Counted from the first letter of the stretch, positions 33,422 through 42,089 are shown. The stretch is DNA of 54,637 bases from Candidatus Glassbacteria bacterium (GCA_019456185.1 VRUH01000024.1:1-54637); one strand, 5' to 3'. Program-made: numbers and translations. The notes: generated by a model not told the origin, from the sequence alone.

Positions 33422-34911
33422 TGTGCTTTCACCAGCCACTCGAACCCCGCTTGCCTGAATCGTTTTTCCGACTGGGCCGAGCGGATGGCCCGGACCAGCC
33501 GGGAGGTCAGCCGGGGATAGCCGGTTTCGGCGGCCACGCCGATAGGCTGCACCGCCAGGGCCGACCGGTGGTCGATCGGCACTATCCCCAGCAGGTCCCT
33601 GACCCTGGACAGGTTGGCTTGGTAGACGATGACCGCGTCCAGGCTGCCCGTGCGCAGCTGGTTGACCAGCAGGTCGGCCGTGGGTGTCCGGGAGTTGACG
33701 TTCTTCATCACCGCCTGGTAAATACCCAGCTCCTTCAAGAGCTTCGCGGTCAGCGCCCCCAGGGCGCTCTGCTGCGTGTTGGCCACGCCCAGACGGAGCC
33801 CGGGGCGGGCCAGATCATCCAGTGACTTTATCCCGAGGGGATTGCCCCAGGCCACCGCGATCACCATCGGGGTGCTGGAAATATCCTCGGTATCCAGAAA
33901 GATGTCGGCCACTTCGGTCATGAACGACACGTCGCAGGCAAAGTAGGCGTCCGGCCGCTCCCCGGCCTTCATCTGGGCCACCAGGATGCCGCAGCCGTTG
34001 TAGACGGTGGTGACGGTCACCCCTTCGCGGCTGGAAAACTCGGCTACAGTTTCCTTGATCGCCAGCCGGTTCACCCCGCCGCTGAAGAGGACGATCTCGG
34101 GGTGCTCGCTCCACCGGTCACCTCCCGGGGCCGGCTCGAACCCCCAGTTGGCGAAAACCCTCTGGCCGCGTTCGGGCGCGCCCAGATAACGGCAGAAACG
34201 CAGGGCCGCAGCCGGGTTCCGGCAACTGGTGAGCACGCCGATCACCACCTCGGTGGCCGCCCCGTCGAACAGAGGCACCCGGACCGCTTCGATCTCTTCG
34301 TATTGGTTGGCGGTGGCGTCCCAGATCACCCCGGCGTCGACGGCCCCCAGCTTGATGTCGTTGGCGATTTCGGTCACGGTGGGCTTGTAGACAACTGCGG
34401 CCTGCTCGATCTGGTGCCAGAGGCCGGTCTGCTCGAGCAGCTTCCTGGTCTTTCTGCCGATGGAAGCGGCTTCTGGATTGGCCAGGGCCAGGCGCACGCC
34501 GCCGTCGAGCAGATCCTCCACCGAGCGGATGTTCTTCGGGTTGCCCCGGCGGACCCCGATTACCGGGCGCAGCACGGCCAGGGGAACCGATTCTGCCACC
34601 AGGCCCCGGGCGCGGGCCGCATCGAGATAGCTGCGGTCGGCAGCCAGGTAAAGGTCTCCCGTGCGGGCGATGGCCAGATTGCTCAGCAGCGTGCCCGACC
34701 CTCCGTACTGGAGCTGGACCCGCACCCCGTAGGTCCGCTCGTATCGGGCGGCCGCTTCGGCTACCGGCAGCTTGATCCCGGCCGCGCAGTAGAGCACCAG
34801 TTCGCCTGCCCCGGGGCCGCTGGTTTTATCTTCCTGCTTCCAGAAGAGCAGGGCCGCGCAGCCGGCCACGATAAAGAGGGAAATACCGAAAATCTTCCAG
34901 AAAGTGTTCAT
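33418..34911 (-). CDS. Substrate-binding protein with two fused ModA-like domains
   Basis: A 497-residue protein, about twice the length of ModA. The ATG at 34911 gives an anchor with a possible lipobox (IVAGC, Cys 18); the frame is open further upstream but that part is not protein-like. Domain 1 (about 37-262) begins 'GELVLYCAAGIKLPVAEAA' and holds 'QYGGSGTLLSNLAIARTGDL'. Domain 2 (about 271-497) begins 'PEIVLFSGGVNRLAIKETVA' and holds 'VYNGCGILVAQMKAGERPDA'. Both show the ModA order: oxyanion-loop Gly/Ser region, 'G(V/I)..GNP..I.S..DL', 'LANPEAASIG' or 'VANTQQSALG', and a 'DAGVIWD' or 'DAVIVYQ' element. One permease-ATPase pair is therefore served by a two-site receptor. Confidence 0.85.
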   Translation of the reverse strand: MNTFWKIFGISLFIVAGCAALLFWKQEDKTSGPGAGELVLYCAAGIKLPVAEAAARYERTYGVRVQLQYGGSGTLLSNLAIARTGDLYLAADRSYLDAARARGLVAESVPLAVLRPVIGVRRGNPKNIRSVEDLLDGGVRLALANPEAASIGRKTRKLLEQTGLWHQIEQAAVVYKPTVTEIANDIKLGAVDAGVIWDATANQYEEIEAVRVPLFDGAATEVVIGVLTSCRNPAAALRFCRYLGAPERGQRVFANWGFEPAPGGDRWSEHPEIVLFSGGVNRLAIKETVAEFSSREGVTVTTVYNGCGILVAQMKAGERPDAYFACDVSFMTEVADIFLDTEDISSTPMVIAVAWGNPLGIKSLDDLARPGLRLGVANTQQSALGALTAKLLKELGIYQAVMKNVNSRTPTADLLVNQLRTGSLDAVIVYQANLSRVRDLLGIVPIDHRSALAVQPIGVAAETGYPRLTSRLVRAIRSAQSEKRFRQAGFEWLVKAQ

Positions 34912-35005
34912 CAGCCGGTTCACTCCGCTGCGATTGCCGGAAAGACGGCGAGCGATTTTGTGCACTCCCGGAGGCCGCACGAAGCTACAAAATACCTCAA
35001 TGCCG

Positions 35006-35069
35006 CACTCCGGGCAACACAATGCAGAGGAGGGTAGCCGGTGCAAGGGCCGCGGGGTGCCCCGGAGTG
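35006..35069 (-). other. Long hairpin between TonB receptor and binding-protein genes
   Basis: A perfect 9-bp inverted repeat (CACTCCGGG at 35006-35014, CCCGGAGTG at 35061-35069) encloses a 46-nt loop in the 212-nt gap between the TonB-receptor stop and the binding-protein start. It would form in the shared minus-strand mRNA and could be a processing site, attenuator or regulatory leader. A further CCGGGAGTG-like copy occurs just downstream. Confidence 0.4.
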
Positions 35070-35123
35070 AGGAAGGGTCCGCAGGCGAGGCGAAATCCCG
35101 GAAAAAACACCGCCGGCCACAGA

Positions 35124-37541
35124 TCAAAGCAGGTTGAACGGTACTTTCAGCTTGAGGTAGACGTTCCTGCCCGGACTCATCGCATAGCCCTTGTAGGTGT
35201 CGAGGAAGTCCCGATAGTCTTCGTCGGCAAGGTTGAGCACACCCAGGTTGACCGTCAGCCGGTCCCTGCCGGCGTCGATATCGAAACCCACGTCCAGGTT
35301 CAACAGGGTATAAGAGCCGGTAGAAGCCACGCCGAAGGGAATGGAAATATCGAACTGGGAAAACGGCTCGTAGAGTCCGGCCGAACGCTTGGACCGGGTG
35401 TGCCTGAGATTGAACTCGACCCTCAGGTTTTTAATCCCGCCCAGGCTCCGGCGCGAAAAGATGAGGGTGGAGCCGTACCTGTCCGGCGGCATCAGGGGCA
35501 GTTCGGCCCCGGTACGCTCATTTTCCCCGTTCACCGCCGCAAAAGTGTTCTCCCAGGCCAGCCAGGAAAGGATGGACCACTTGACCGACAGGTCGAAGCC
35601 CGTGAGCAGGGCGTCGGTCTGCCGGGTGCGGTATACCGGCAGGTCCTTGACGTTTTCGGCGATTGCCAGAGCGGGATCGTTGAGCAGAAAAATGTAGTTG
35701 TCGATCGAATTGCGATAAACGGTGGCGGAAGCTTCGAGCCGGGGGGAGCGCCACCTGAGGGACAGGTCGGCGTTGAGCGATGATTCCGGTTCGAGACGGG
35801 GGTCGCCCAACTGGAAGGCGAGAACTCCGCCGTGTTCGCCGAATGCGTGCAGCTCGAACACGTCGGGCGCCCGGAAGCCGCGGCCGAGGTTGAAAGCGGC
35901 CGCCAGCTCTTCGACCGGCCGCCAGCTCCCGCCGAAAGATGCGGCCATCGAGTTGTAGCTGTTTTTCAGGTCTCCCGCGGATTCCCCGGCCCCGTAGTCC
36001 GGCAGTTTGAGGTTCGGGTTGGCCCGGGCTTCGACCCGCCGGTGGTCGAATCGCAATCCGGCCGAAAAACTCCAGCGCTTCAGCAGGGCCTCCTCGAAGA
36101 GGTAGACTGCATAGTTGCGGATTTGGGCGCTGGGGGTGAGCGGTTCGGCCCCGCTGGTGTTCTGATCGTGGAAGGCGAATTCGGTGCCGAAAGTGCCGGA
36201 AAAGACTTCACCGGCCGTATGCAGGCCCTCCAGGCGCAGGGTGTAGACCTCGCGCCCCATTTCCCTGACGATGGCCCCGGGCAGCTCGCTGCGGCCCTTG
36301 CCGGGCGGATTGGCCTGGCGCAGATTGCGCTGGTAGTTGAACACCGGCCTGAAGTTGATCGGTCCGGCTGCGAAGCGGGCCTCCACCCGCAGTTCGTCGT
36401 TTTCCAGATTGTTGCCCAGGGCTCCTCCGCTGGGCAGGAGGAAATTGCCCTCGTTGCGCCAGAAATCGTAATGCACGGCCAGCGTGGCGGTGGGAAACAG
36501 GTAGCCCAGTCCCAGGGCGCCGGTGAGCTGGTCGAAATCGGTGTGGTCCAGCTCGCCGCTGAACCTGGGGTCGCCCCTGACGCCCGTCTGGCCGAAAGTG
36601 GGAACGGAGGGGCTGTTGAGGTTGCCCGCCGAGCGTCTGGTGAGGATCCCGTAATAACCCAGGCCGCCACGGGCGCCCTCCAGTTTCAACTGCCCGGTCA
36701 CCTCGCCGTTGTTCGCAAAATACTGCCCCGTGGCGGCCCCGCGCAGTTCGGCCGTACCGGCCGGGGCGACGGGAACCAGCGGGGGGATCACGTTGATCAC
36801 CCCGCCCAGTGCGTCCGAGCCGTAGAGCACGCTGGCCGGCCCGCGCACCACTTCGATCCGGCCGGCGTTCATCGGGTCCAGGTACGGCGCGTGGCGGACA
36901 CCGAACTGCTGGTACTCCATGGCCACCCCGCTGTAAAGCACCCGTACCCGCTGCCCGCTCAGGCCCCGAATCACCGGTTTTCCCATGTTGGAACCGGTGG
37001 CCACCACGTCCACCCCGGCGATACTCTTCAGGGTCTGGCCCAGCGACCCGGTCCATTCGCGCTGCAGCGTCCGGCCGGCCAGCACATCCACCGCCTGGGT
37101 CGCCTCCAGCGGAGCCTGCGCCCTGGGGGTGCCGGTGATGGTGACCGCCTCCATCTCGATCAGGCTCAACTCGAGGGTTATCTCGAGCCGGCTGGTTTTC
37201 CCCCGCTCCAGCACCGCCAGCCTGGTCTGAGGCGCGAAACCGGTAAAGGAAAAGCTGACCCGGAAACTACCCGACGGCAGGTTCTCCAAGGTGAAAGTGC
37301 CGTCCCGGCCGGTGACGGCCGAGCGCCTCAGCTCCGGAACGTAGACCGATGCGCCCTTGACCGGCGCCAGGTCTTCGGCGTTTCTGACCACGCCGGTGAG
37401 CGTGGAAGACGGGGTCTGCGGCTGCGGATATGACCGGCCGGGTACGGCCAGAAGGCAAAGCGCAGCAGTCAGGCAAAAAGCCCGCACAGATAAAAAAACC
37501 GGTTTGAGCCGATATTCACCATCTAAAAATTGAAACAGCAA
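35124..37541 (-). CDS. TonB-dependent outer-membrane receptor with N-terminal carboxypeptidase-regulatory-like domain
   Basis: A protein of about 805 residues (the TTG at 37541 is used; a GTG that begins MRAFCLTAALCLLAVPG gives a shorter, cleaner signal peptide). After the signal comes a CarboxypepD-reg-like domain (about 45-130, 'VVRNAEDLAPVKGASVYVPE' and 'LENLPSGSFRVSFSFTGF'), then a plug ('QAVDVLAGRTLQREWTGS', 'SVLYGSDALGGVINVIPPL') and a 22-strand-type barrel ending 'MSPGRNVYLKLKVPFNLL' with the aromatic last residues needed for assembly. It is upstream of and co-directional with the ABC genes, so it probably admits the same ligand through the outer membrane. Confidence 0.9.
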   Translation of the reverse strand: MLFQFLDGEYRLKPVFLSVRAFCLTAALCLLAVPGRSYPQPQTPSSTLTGVVRNAEDLAPVKGASVYVPELRRSAVTGRDGTFTLENLPSGSFRVSFSFTGFAPQTRLAVLERGKTSRLEITLELSLIEMEAVTITGTPRAQAPLEATQAVDVLAGRTLQREWTGSLGQTLKSIAGVDVVATGSNMGKPVIRGLSGQRVRVLYSGVAMEYQQFGVRHAPYLDPMNAGRIEVVRGPASVLYGSDALGGVINVIPPLVPVAPAGTAELRGAATGQYFANNGEVTGQLKLEGARGGLGYYGILTRRSAGNLNSPSVPTFGQTGVRGDPRFSGELDHTDFDQLTGALGLGYLFPTATLAVHYDFWRNEGNFLLPSGGALGNNLENDELRVEARFAAGPINFRPVFNYQRNLRQANPPGKGRSELPGAIVREMGREVYTLRLEGLHTAGEVFSGTFGTEFAFHDQNTSGAEPLTPSAQIRNYAVYLFEEALLKRWSFSAGLRFDHRRVEARANPNLKLPDYGAGESAGDLKNSYNSMAASFGGSWRPVEELAAAFNLGRGFRAPDVFELHAFGEHGGVLAFQLGDPRLEPESSLNADLSLRWRSPRLEASATVYRNSIDNYIFLLNDPALAIAENVKDLPVYRTRQTDALLTGFDLSVKWSILSWLAWENTFAAVNGENERTGAELPLMPPDRYGSTLIFSRRSLGGIKNLRVEFNLRHTRSKRSAGLYEPFSQFDISIPFGVASTGSYTLLNLDVGFDIDAGRDRLTVNLGVLNLADEDYRDFLDTYKGYAMSPGRNVYLKLKVPFNLL

Positions 37542-37626
37542 AAGATGGTTTTCCTTTTCGATCCTGAGCGAAATTTTTCGTCCTTTTCAGCTTGCATCAA
37601 GGGGTTCCCGTCGTTTCTGTGATAAA

Positions 37627-37802
37627 TTATCCGTTCTCATCAGAAGTATCAATGATTTGCTGGGTCTGGGCAGGGAAAAAGCAACTATTCTCCCACAGTT
37701 CATACCAGGGAGTGTCATTTTTCAGGCCGTGCAACATCTCAATCGCTCAATCCGGAGCAGAATTTCAGCAAATATCTTCTTGCTGACTGCCACCTCTGCC
37801 AT
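37627..37802 (-). pseudogene. Possible frameshifted small gene
   Basis: On the minus strand a start at 37802 reads MAEVAVSKKIFAEILLRIER and soon hits a stop; a one-base frame change continues with KNDTPWYELWENSCFFPAQT up to a stop at 37627. The amphipathic start and smooth continuation suggest a decayed small gene. No ribosome site is visible and the family is unknown. Confidence 0.3.
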
Positions 37803-38205
37803 TTGAAACGTAATGTGACCTTGCCCTCCAAAGTTGATCCAGTTTATAAGTTAGAGCCTGGATTAAAACTTTTGGAAAGGAGTCGAGGTCTATGGACTCG
37901 TTTTCGGGGGGGGGGCAGGTCAAGGGGTAAACGCAAAAGCTTGAGTTCTCTTATAATTAGTGGTACAGCTTTTGTGGGCAGGCCAGAGGAATATGATCAA
38001 ACGGGAAGCTCTGAGAATGAGGAAGACTTTTAACCTCGGGAAAGGAAGGCTCCAAATCAGTTGCAATTACTGAGAACTACACCTTAAATTTCAACATCAA
38101 ATGTCCAACATGTTCTGACGACGTACAACATCGTGCATGCTGAAATGCCGGTAATTACTGTTTAAAAGTAAGATGCGCAATAAACTCTGATTTTCGATTC
38201 CAGAA
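37803..38205. other. Gene-poor AT-rich segment with a run of ten G
   Basis: No convincing gene. It holds a G10 run at 37906-37915, just after an AAAGGAG...ATG start-like context at 37892, and short frames that change phase across that run. Motif fragments CAAAGTTGATC and AGCCTG at 37816-37858 resemble parts of the 82-bp repeats. It seems to be degraded island filler. Confidence 0.4.
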
Positions 38206-38280
38206 GTGGGAAAAGCCTACTGTAAAAACGAAAAGCAAGTCCTGACTAACTTGGGTCAACTTCTGATAGGGAAAAACGAG

Positions 38281-38868
38281 TTGAATTTTGTTTTTTTCGC
38301 AACCCTATTCCTGACTTTGGGTTTTAATGCATACTCCGCGGAGGCGAAAGCACAGAGCCCTACTGAGTCCCGGAAGGCAAAACCGTCTGTATCAGCGTTC
38401 AAAGTTGAAGGCGGTCTTACGATGGCCGTTGGCTCGATTGCTATCCCGTATTGCCAGGACGCGATCTGGCAAGTGTTGACAGATTATGAGCATCTATCCC
38501 AGTTCATTGAGGAGATGGATTCATCTGGAGTTCTGGCGGATTCGGGAAATGCGAAAATTATCTATCAAGCGGGAACCGGGAGCTTTCTGTTCTTCCGAAG
38601 ACATCTGTATGTGAAGCTCATGGTTCAGGAATTCTTCCCGGACAGCATCTCCTTTTACCAACTCCACGGCCCGTTTAAAGATTATTATGGTTATTGGCAT
38701 CTGACAAAGGACGAGACCACTGGAGTTACCACCACGCAGTGTATTGTAGTGGCTAAACCTGATTTTTTCGTACCAGGCTTTATTTACCGCCTGGTGATCA
38801 GTAAGAATTATCGAAAGATTTTAACAGATGTATTGACTGAAGTCGAACGCAGGGTAAAACATCCTTGA
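38281..38868 (+). CDS. Exported SRPBCC/START-like (polyketide cyclase-type) protein
   Basis: A 195-residue protein if started at the TTG at 38281, which has AGGG about 9 nt upstream and begins a clean signal peptide (MNFVFFATLFLTLGFNAYSA). The frame is open upstream to a GTG at 38206 that lacks a ribosome site. The mature part shows the helix-grip fold pattern: 'PYCQDAIWQVLTDYEHLSQF' (start of the first long strand and V-shaped helices), 'LYVKLMVQEFFPDSISF', 'GPFKDYYGYWHLTKDE' and a C-terminal long amphipathic helix 'KNYRKILTDVLTEVERRV'. Such proteins bind hydrophobic or aromatic ligands. The region is AT-rich and the neighbours are remnants. Confidence 0.7.
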   Translation: MNFVFFATLFLTLGFNAYSAEAKAQSPTESRKAKPSVSAFKVEGGLTMAVGSIAIPYCQDAIWQVLTDYEHLSQFIEEMDSSGVLADSGNAKIIYQAGTGSFLFFRRHLYVKLMVQEFFPDSISFYQLHGPFKDYYGYWHLTKDETTGVTTTQCIVVAKPDFFVPGFIYRLVISKNYRKILTDVLTEVERRVKHP

Positions 38869-39048
38869 GCTTACTTTCGAACACGTACGCAGTTGGGCAA
38901 GACTATGATAGATAAGATTCAATCTGACAATAATCCCCTTAAAATAGTCCGGTATGGGCGCTATTTTAGATTTTTTAGACCTTCCGCCTGAATTTTGCTT
39001 TTCGAAGTGTATTGAGAATTCTTAAAAAACAATACGAAACGAGTTGCA

Positions 39049-39261
39049 TTGTCTGTCATCGTTATTTTTGCTTTTATCGCTCCTGTGATTGCCAACTCTT
39101 CTTCATGGAACATCGACGCTGAGCATTCAAACATACACTTTAAAGCAAAGCGCTTCCTGATTTCACACGTCAGTGGAAGTTTCAGCGAGATTAGCGGGGT
39201 GATGATCGGCAATAACGTAGAGATTACCATCAACTTAGAATTCACCAAAGAAGCCCCCTGA
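39049..39261 (+). pseudogene. Truncated YceI-family gene
   Basis: A 70-codon frame with an export signal (VIVIFAFIAPVIANS) followed by the start of a YceI lipocalin-like domain: 'WNIDAEHSNIHFKAKRFLIS' and 'HVSGSFSEISG'. Full YceI proteins are about 190 residues. Here the frame stops at 39261 after the second strand pair, and no continuation in other frames is seen. A normal start with ribosome site is also missing, because the reading frame extends upstream to a stop without an ATG. It is a relic. Confidence 0.65.
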
Positions 39262-39372
39262 GGAGTTAAAGGGGATTTCCTTTTCTGCGAGGGAACATAC
39301 GGCCATAGTGTAACGGCAAGTCGGATCACTGCACCCCGAGGTGCCGCCCCCGAAAAAGTCGAGGCAGGGTAG

Positions 39373-39504
39373 CTGAGGTTCGCTGAGGAACAGCTTGTTG
39401 CAAGGAGCATCCTGCGGGAAAACGCGATCAGGCTCTACAGGCTGAAAAGGCACCTCTCTGAGTTTGACGAAGCTCAAGAACAACCAGCGGCGGTTTCAGG
39501 CTGA
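39373..39504 (+). pseudogene. 3' remnant, possibly of an amidohydrolase-like gene
   Basis: The frame (LRFAEEQLVARSILRENAIR, then LYRLKRHLSEFDEAQ...) is open for 43 codons and ends at 39502-39504. 'ILRENAIRLYRL' is like the last helix of TIM-barrel amidohydrolases (COG2159), but the fragment is too short to be sure. No start is present. Confidence 0.3.
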
Positions 39505-39507
39505 GGT

Positions 39508-40719
39508 TTACTCGAATTTCCAGTTGGTGATCTCTTTAAAAGCCCATTCCGGGGATTTGTCCTGGTGACAGTTATTGCACCCATTGGGGGTTCCGTTGGC
39601 CAGTGTCGATCGCGGCGACAGAAAATTGAAGCTGTGGTCACGGGAATCCCATTTCACCGCATTTTTACCGGTCTCCGGCATGTGACACTCTATGCATTTA
39701 CTACCCGGGCCCTGCTCCTGATGGTGAGTATGCTCGGAGAGAGAAATTTTATAGACCGCCTGGGGTGAGTTTTCTCCGTGGCAGGAGAGACATAATGAGT
39801 TGGTGCCGGAAGATTTTACGGTAAAAGATGTATAGCGGCTGCCGTGAGAATCGTGGCAGGTAAAACAATTAATCCCGTAATGGTACATTTTGCTTTGGAT
39901 AAAAGTGTTGCCTTGAACGCGGTTTTTATGCGCATTGCCATCGGCCCACAGTTCATATGAATTTTCTCCGGTCGGCCTGCCGTAATTCCAATATTGCTTC
40001 AAATCTTCCCCTGGTTTATAACCCACCGGCCAGGCATATTCCTCGAAATCTCCTTTGGGCGGCCTTCCGCTCATATGGCATTGAAAACAAATCATATTGC
40101 CCCGCTCATGGCTGAGCTTTAGCGGATTGATGATATTTCCCCCTTTTTCGTCGTCGAGATGAAGACCGCCGGGGCCATGGCACGCCTCGCAGGCGATATT
40201 CGGTTCAGCGGGAATTTTTTTTAACACATCGAAACCGGTGGTGTGGCACCCTTCACACAATTTCGAACTCGGGCGTTTATTCCATTGCCTGGGATAGATG
40301 TCTTCTGCAGCCCACCAGTCATTTTTAGGGAAATATTTAACCCATTCCTTTGTTTCAACATTCCACTGAGCAGGCAGAATATAATAATCGTCACCTATCT
40401 TTTTGGCATACCTCTGCTTGAATCTACTCCCTATCAGCATATCTACATCATTTATGGTAAAGGTGAGATCGTCATCCCGGCTGGAAAAATCTCCCAGGAC
40501 GTTTTTCTCCGGGCCGCTTTTTACCACCTCCTGTTCCATCCTGGAGTGCAGAGTCGTTTTCCAGCCCGTATAATGCTGCTCATGGCAGGCTTCACAAATC
40601 TGCGAGCCTACATATAAATTATTGCCTGCCTCTGCACAGTGGCCGGAAGAAAAGGCCAGAAAAACAGGCAACAGAGTGAAACTCATTATCCCGTACATTA
40701 CAGCTATCCGTCTCATCAT
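39508..40719 (-). CDS. Exported eight-heme cytochrome c
   Basis: A 403-residue protein. The ATG at 40719 has GGAGG 5 nt upstream; the open frame further upstream is not protein-like. A signal peptide (MMRRIAVMYGIMSFTLLPVF) is followed by eight CxxCH heme sites at residues 42, 155, 177, 211, 285, 310, 342 and 381. The uneven spacing, with a large gap between sites 1 and 2, recalls cytochrome c-554-like multiheme proteins. No SxxK or lysine-ligated catalytic heme of nitrite reductase type is visible. It probably carries electrons through the periplasm. An outer-membrane barrel gene lies 58 nt upstream in the same direction. Confidence 0.88.
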   Translation of the reverse strand: MMRRIAVMYGIMSFTLLPVFLAFSSGHCAEAGNNLYVGSQICEACHEQHYTGWKTTLHSRMEQEVVKSGPEKNVLGDFSSRDDDLTFTINDVDMLIGSRFKQRYAKKIGDDYYILPAQWNVETKEWVKYFPKNDWWAAEDIYPRQWNKRPSSKLCEGCHTTGFDVLKKIPAEPNIACEACHGPGGLHLDDEKGGNIINPLKLSHERGNMICFQCHMSGRPPKGDFEEYAWPVGYKPGEDLKQYWNYGRPTGENSYELWADGNAHKNRVQGNTFIQSKMYHYGINCFTCHDSHGSRYTSFTVKSSGTNSLCLSCHGENSPQAVYKISLSEHTHHQEQGPGSKCIECHMPETGKNAVKWDSRDHSFNFLSPRSTLANGTPNGCNNCHQDKSPEWAFKEITNWKFE

Positions 40720-40777
40720 CCGTTCCTCCATCTCCAGCCCCCCCGGGGCTAAAGGGTATCGTATCTCGCGTGATGTC

Positions 40778-41533
40778 TCAAAAGATGAACTGCGCTCCCA
40801 GGTAAAGAAGCAAGTCCGAGCCGCCACTTGCGCCACCACCGAGACTTCTCCCGCCTGAGGCCAGCAAGGTGAATCCCTGGTGAGTCTCAAATCTGGCGCC
40901 CAGGTTGAAAACCCACTCGCTCTCATCAAATCCGGTAGTAGAGGTACCGTAGATTTCCCCCATTAATTCGAGCCTTTCCGAGAATTCATGTCCCAGGGCA
41001 AGGCCAAATAGCAACTCATCCTCGCCGCTTGAAAGGAAAGCGTAGCCGAGTTCTCCGTTCACCGAAAGAGGACCCAGCTCTCCTGCCACTTCTAAAGGCA
41101 GGAGAAATTCCGAACCATCTTCAACGAGGCCCCGCCGGGCAGACGAAGTCGGGTTGTTGAATTCAAACTGAGGGTAGGTCGAAATATCTACTCCATGATC
41201 CTCCCGATCAATAAATCGCCATTTCACTCCCAGTGTCGAATTGCCCAATCCGTTTTTTGTCTTCCCGCCCTCGTTTTTAAGTAAAAGCCAGGGCACTTCG
41301 AACTTTAGCTGTAACCGGTCTCCCAGGCCGTAATTAATATCGAGAAGCGGGCTCTCTAAGAGATGCTCTCCCCTGTTTTTCTCTACAGTCACGGCTAGAT
41401 TGATTTCCAATCGACCATCTCCCGGCGTGCCGGGATCATCGGTAAGCATAGGGGGACCGCCCTGAGCATAGACTCCTGCCGCGCCGAGGGCCAGGCAGAG
41501 AATAACGACACCGGTAAAAACAGCGATTTTCAT
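40778..41533 (-). CDS. Outer-membrane beta-barrel protein (transporter/MetA-like)
   Basis: A 251-residue protein. The ATG at 41533 opens a signal peptide (MKIAVFTGVVILCLALGAAG, cleavage near VYAQ). A GTG at 41611 extends the frame without a better start. The mature part begins 'GGPPMLTDDPGTPGDGRLEI', the opening seen in 'transporter' (phenol-degradation MetA-like) barrels, and has alternating amphipathic strands ending with Phe (YLGAQFIF), the usual barrel-assembly signal. The gene precedes an eight-heme cytochrome, so it could be a porin for the same pathway. It lacks the size and heme partners of MtrB-type conduits. Confidence 0.75.
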   Translation of the reverse strand: MKIAVFTGVVILCLALGAAGVYAQGGPPMLTDDPGTPGDGRLEINLAVTVEKNRGEHLLESPLLDINYGLGDRLQLKFEVPWLLLKNEGGKTKNGLGNSTLGVKWRFIDREDHGVDISTYPQFEFNNPTSSARRGLVEDGSEFLLPLEVAGELGPLSVNGELGYAFLSSGEDELLFGLALGHEFSERLELMGEIYGTSTTGFDESEWVFNLGARFETHQGFTLLASGGRSLGGGASGGSDLLLYLGAQFIF

Positions 41534-41836
41534 GTGAGACGGTAGATCTGCAGAGTGCGCTCTGTACCGTTTGCAAAGGAAGCCGTTACACATAAATACC
41601 GAAACTCTCACCCGGAATCTCTCCTGAGAAATGTCCCCGTTTCTATTTAACGTTCAGGAAAGAGGTATTATTACAAATAAAAGTTTTTCGCGGTCAGGGA
41701 GAATCTACGGGGGGAATAATCTCTCTAAATCATCTTCTCAAATAGCTAATTTAGTTCATTAGAGAAACTTTTTTCAACTTTTATCAAGTCTTCTGTATGT
41801 TGTAGGTGAAATCGTGCTGCGGCAGAAGTTTTAACC

Positions 41837-42085
41837 GACATGTACCAGCTATGATAAAGCTCAAGCTCAGTATGTTAGGGAGGCTGCTGGGATAATGCTG
41901 TGGCTGAGTCGTTTTTCAAAACCATCGAGACCGAACTAATCCGTCAGAACACATTTTTCACCAGAGATCAGGCGAAGAAGGAAATATTTGAATATATCGA
42001 GTCCTGTTAGAACCGCATCAGGAGACATTCGACATTGGGGTACAAAACTCCAGTCCAGTATGAAGGCTTAAAAAAAGCGGCTTAA
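41837..42085 (+). pseudogene. IS3-family transposase C-terminal remnant
   Basis: Translation of 41894-42085 gives the end of an IS3-family DDE transposase: '[19 protein letters not shown]', then a stop in place of a Tyr codon, then 'NRIRRHSTLGYKTPVQYEG' and KKAA-stop. A further 57 bases upstream match the same gene with frame changes ('YQL.IKLKLSM' and CWDNA). The N-terminal two thirds are gone. It is inactive and sits 5 nt from the right inverted repeat. Confidence 0.88.
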
Positions 42086-42089
42086 TCAG

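Noticed and set aside
34912-35127. Extension of the double-ModA protein to 35127
   Set aside because: The extra 72 residues are Cys/Arg/Pro-rich, cover a hairpin and precede a normal membrane-anchor start.
37803-38033. 76-codon plus-strand frame
   Set aside because: It crosses the G10 run, has no ribosome site and shows no domain pattern; likewise a 26-codon frame beginning near 37994 is too short to support.
38961-39483. Minus-strand frames over the YceI remnant
   Set aside because: They run opposite a recognisable YceI start and show no protein pattern.
40720-40929. N-terminal extension of the eight-heme cytochrome to 40929
   Set aside because: It overlaps the barrel gene and is not protein-like; GGAGG and a signal peptide fix the start at 40719.
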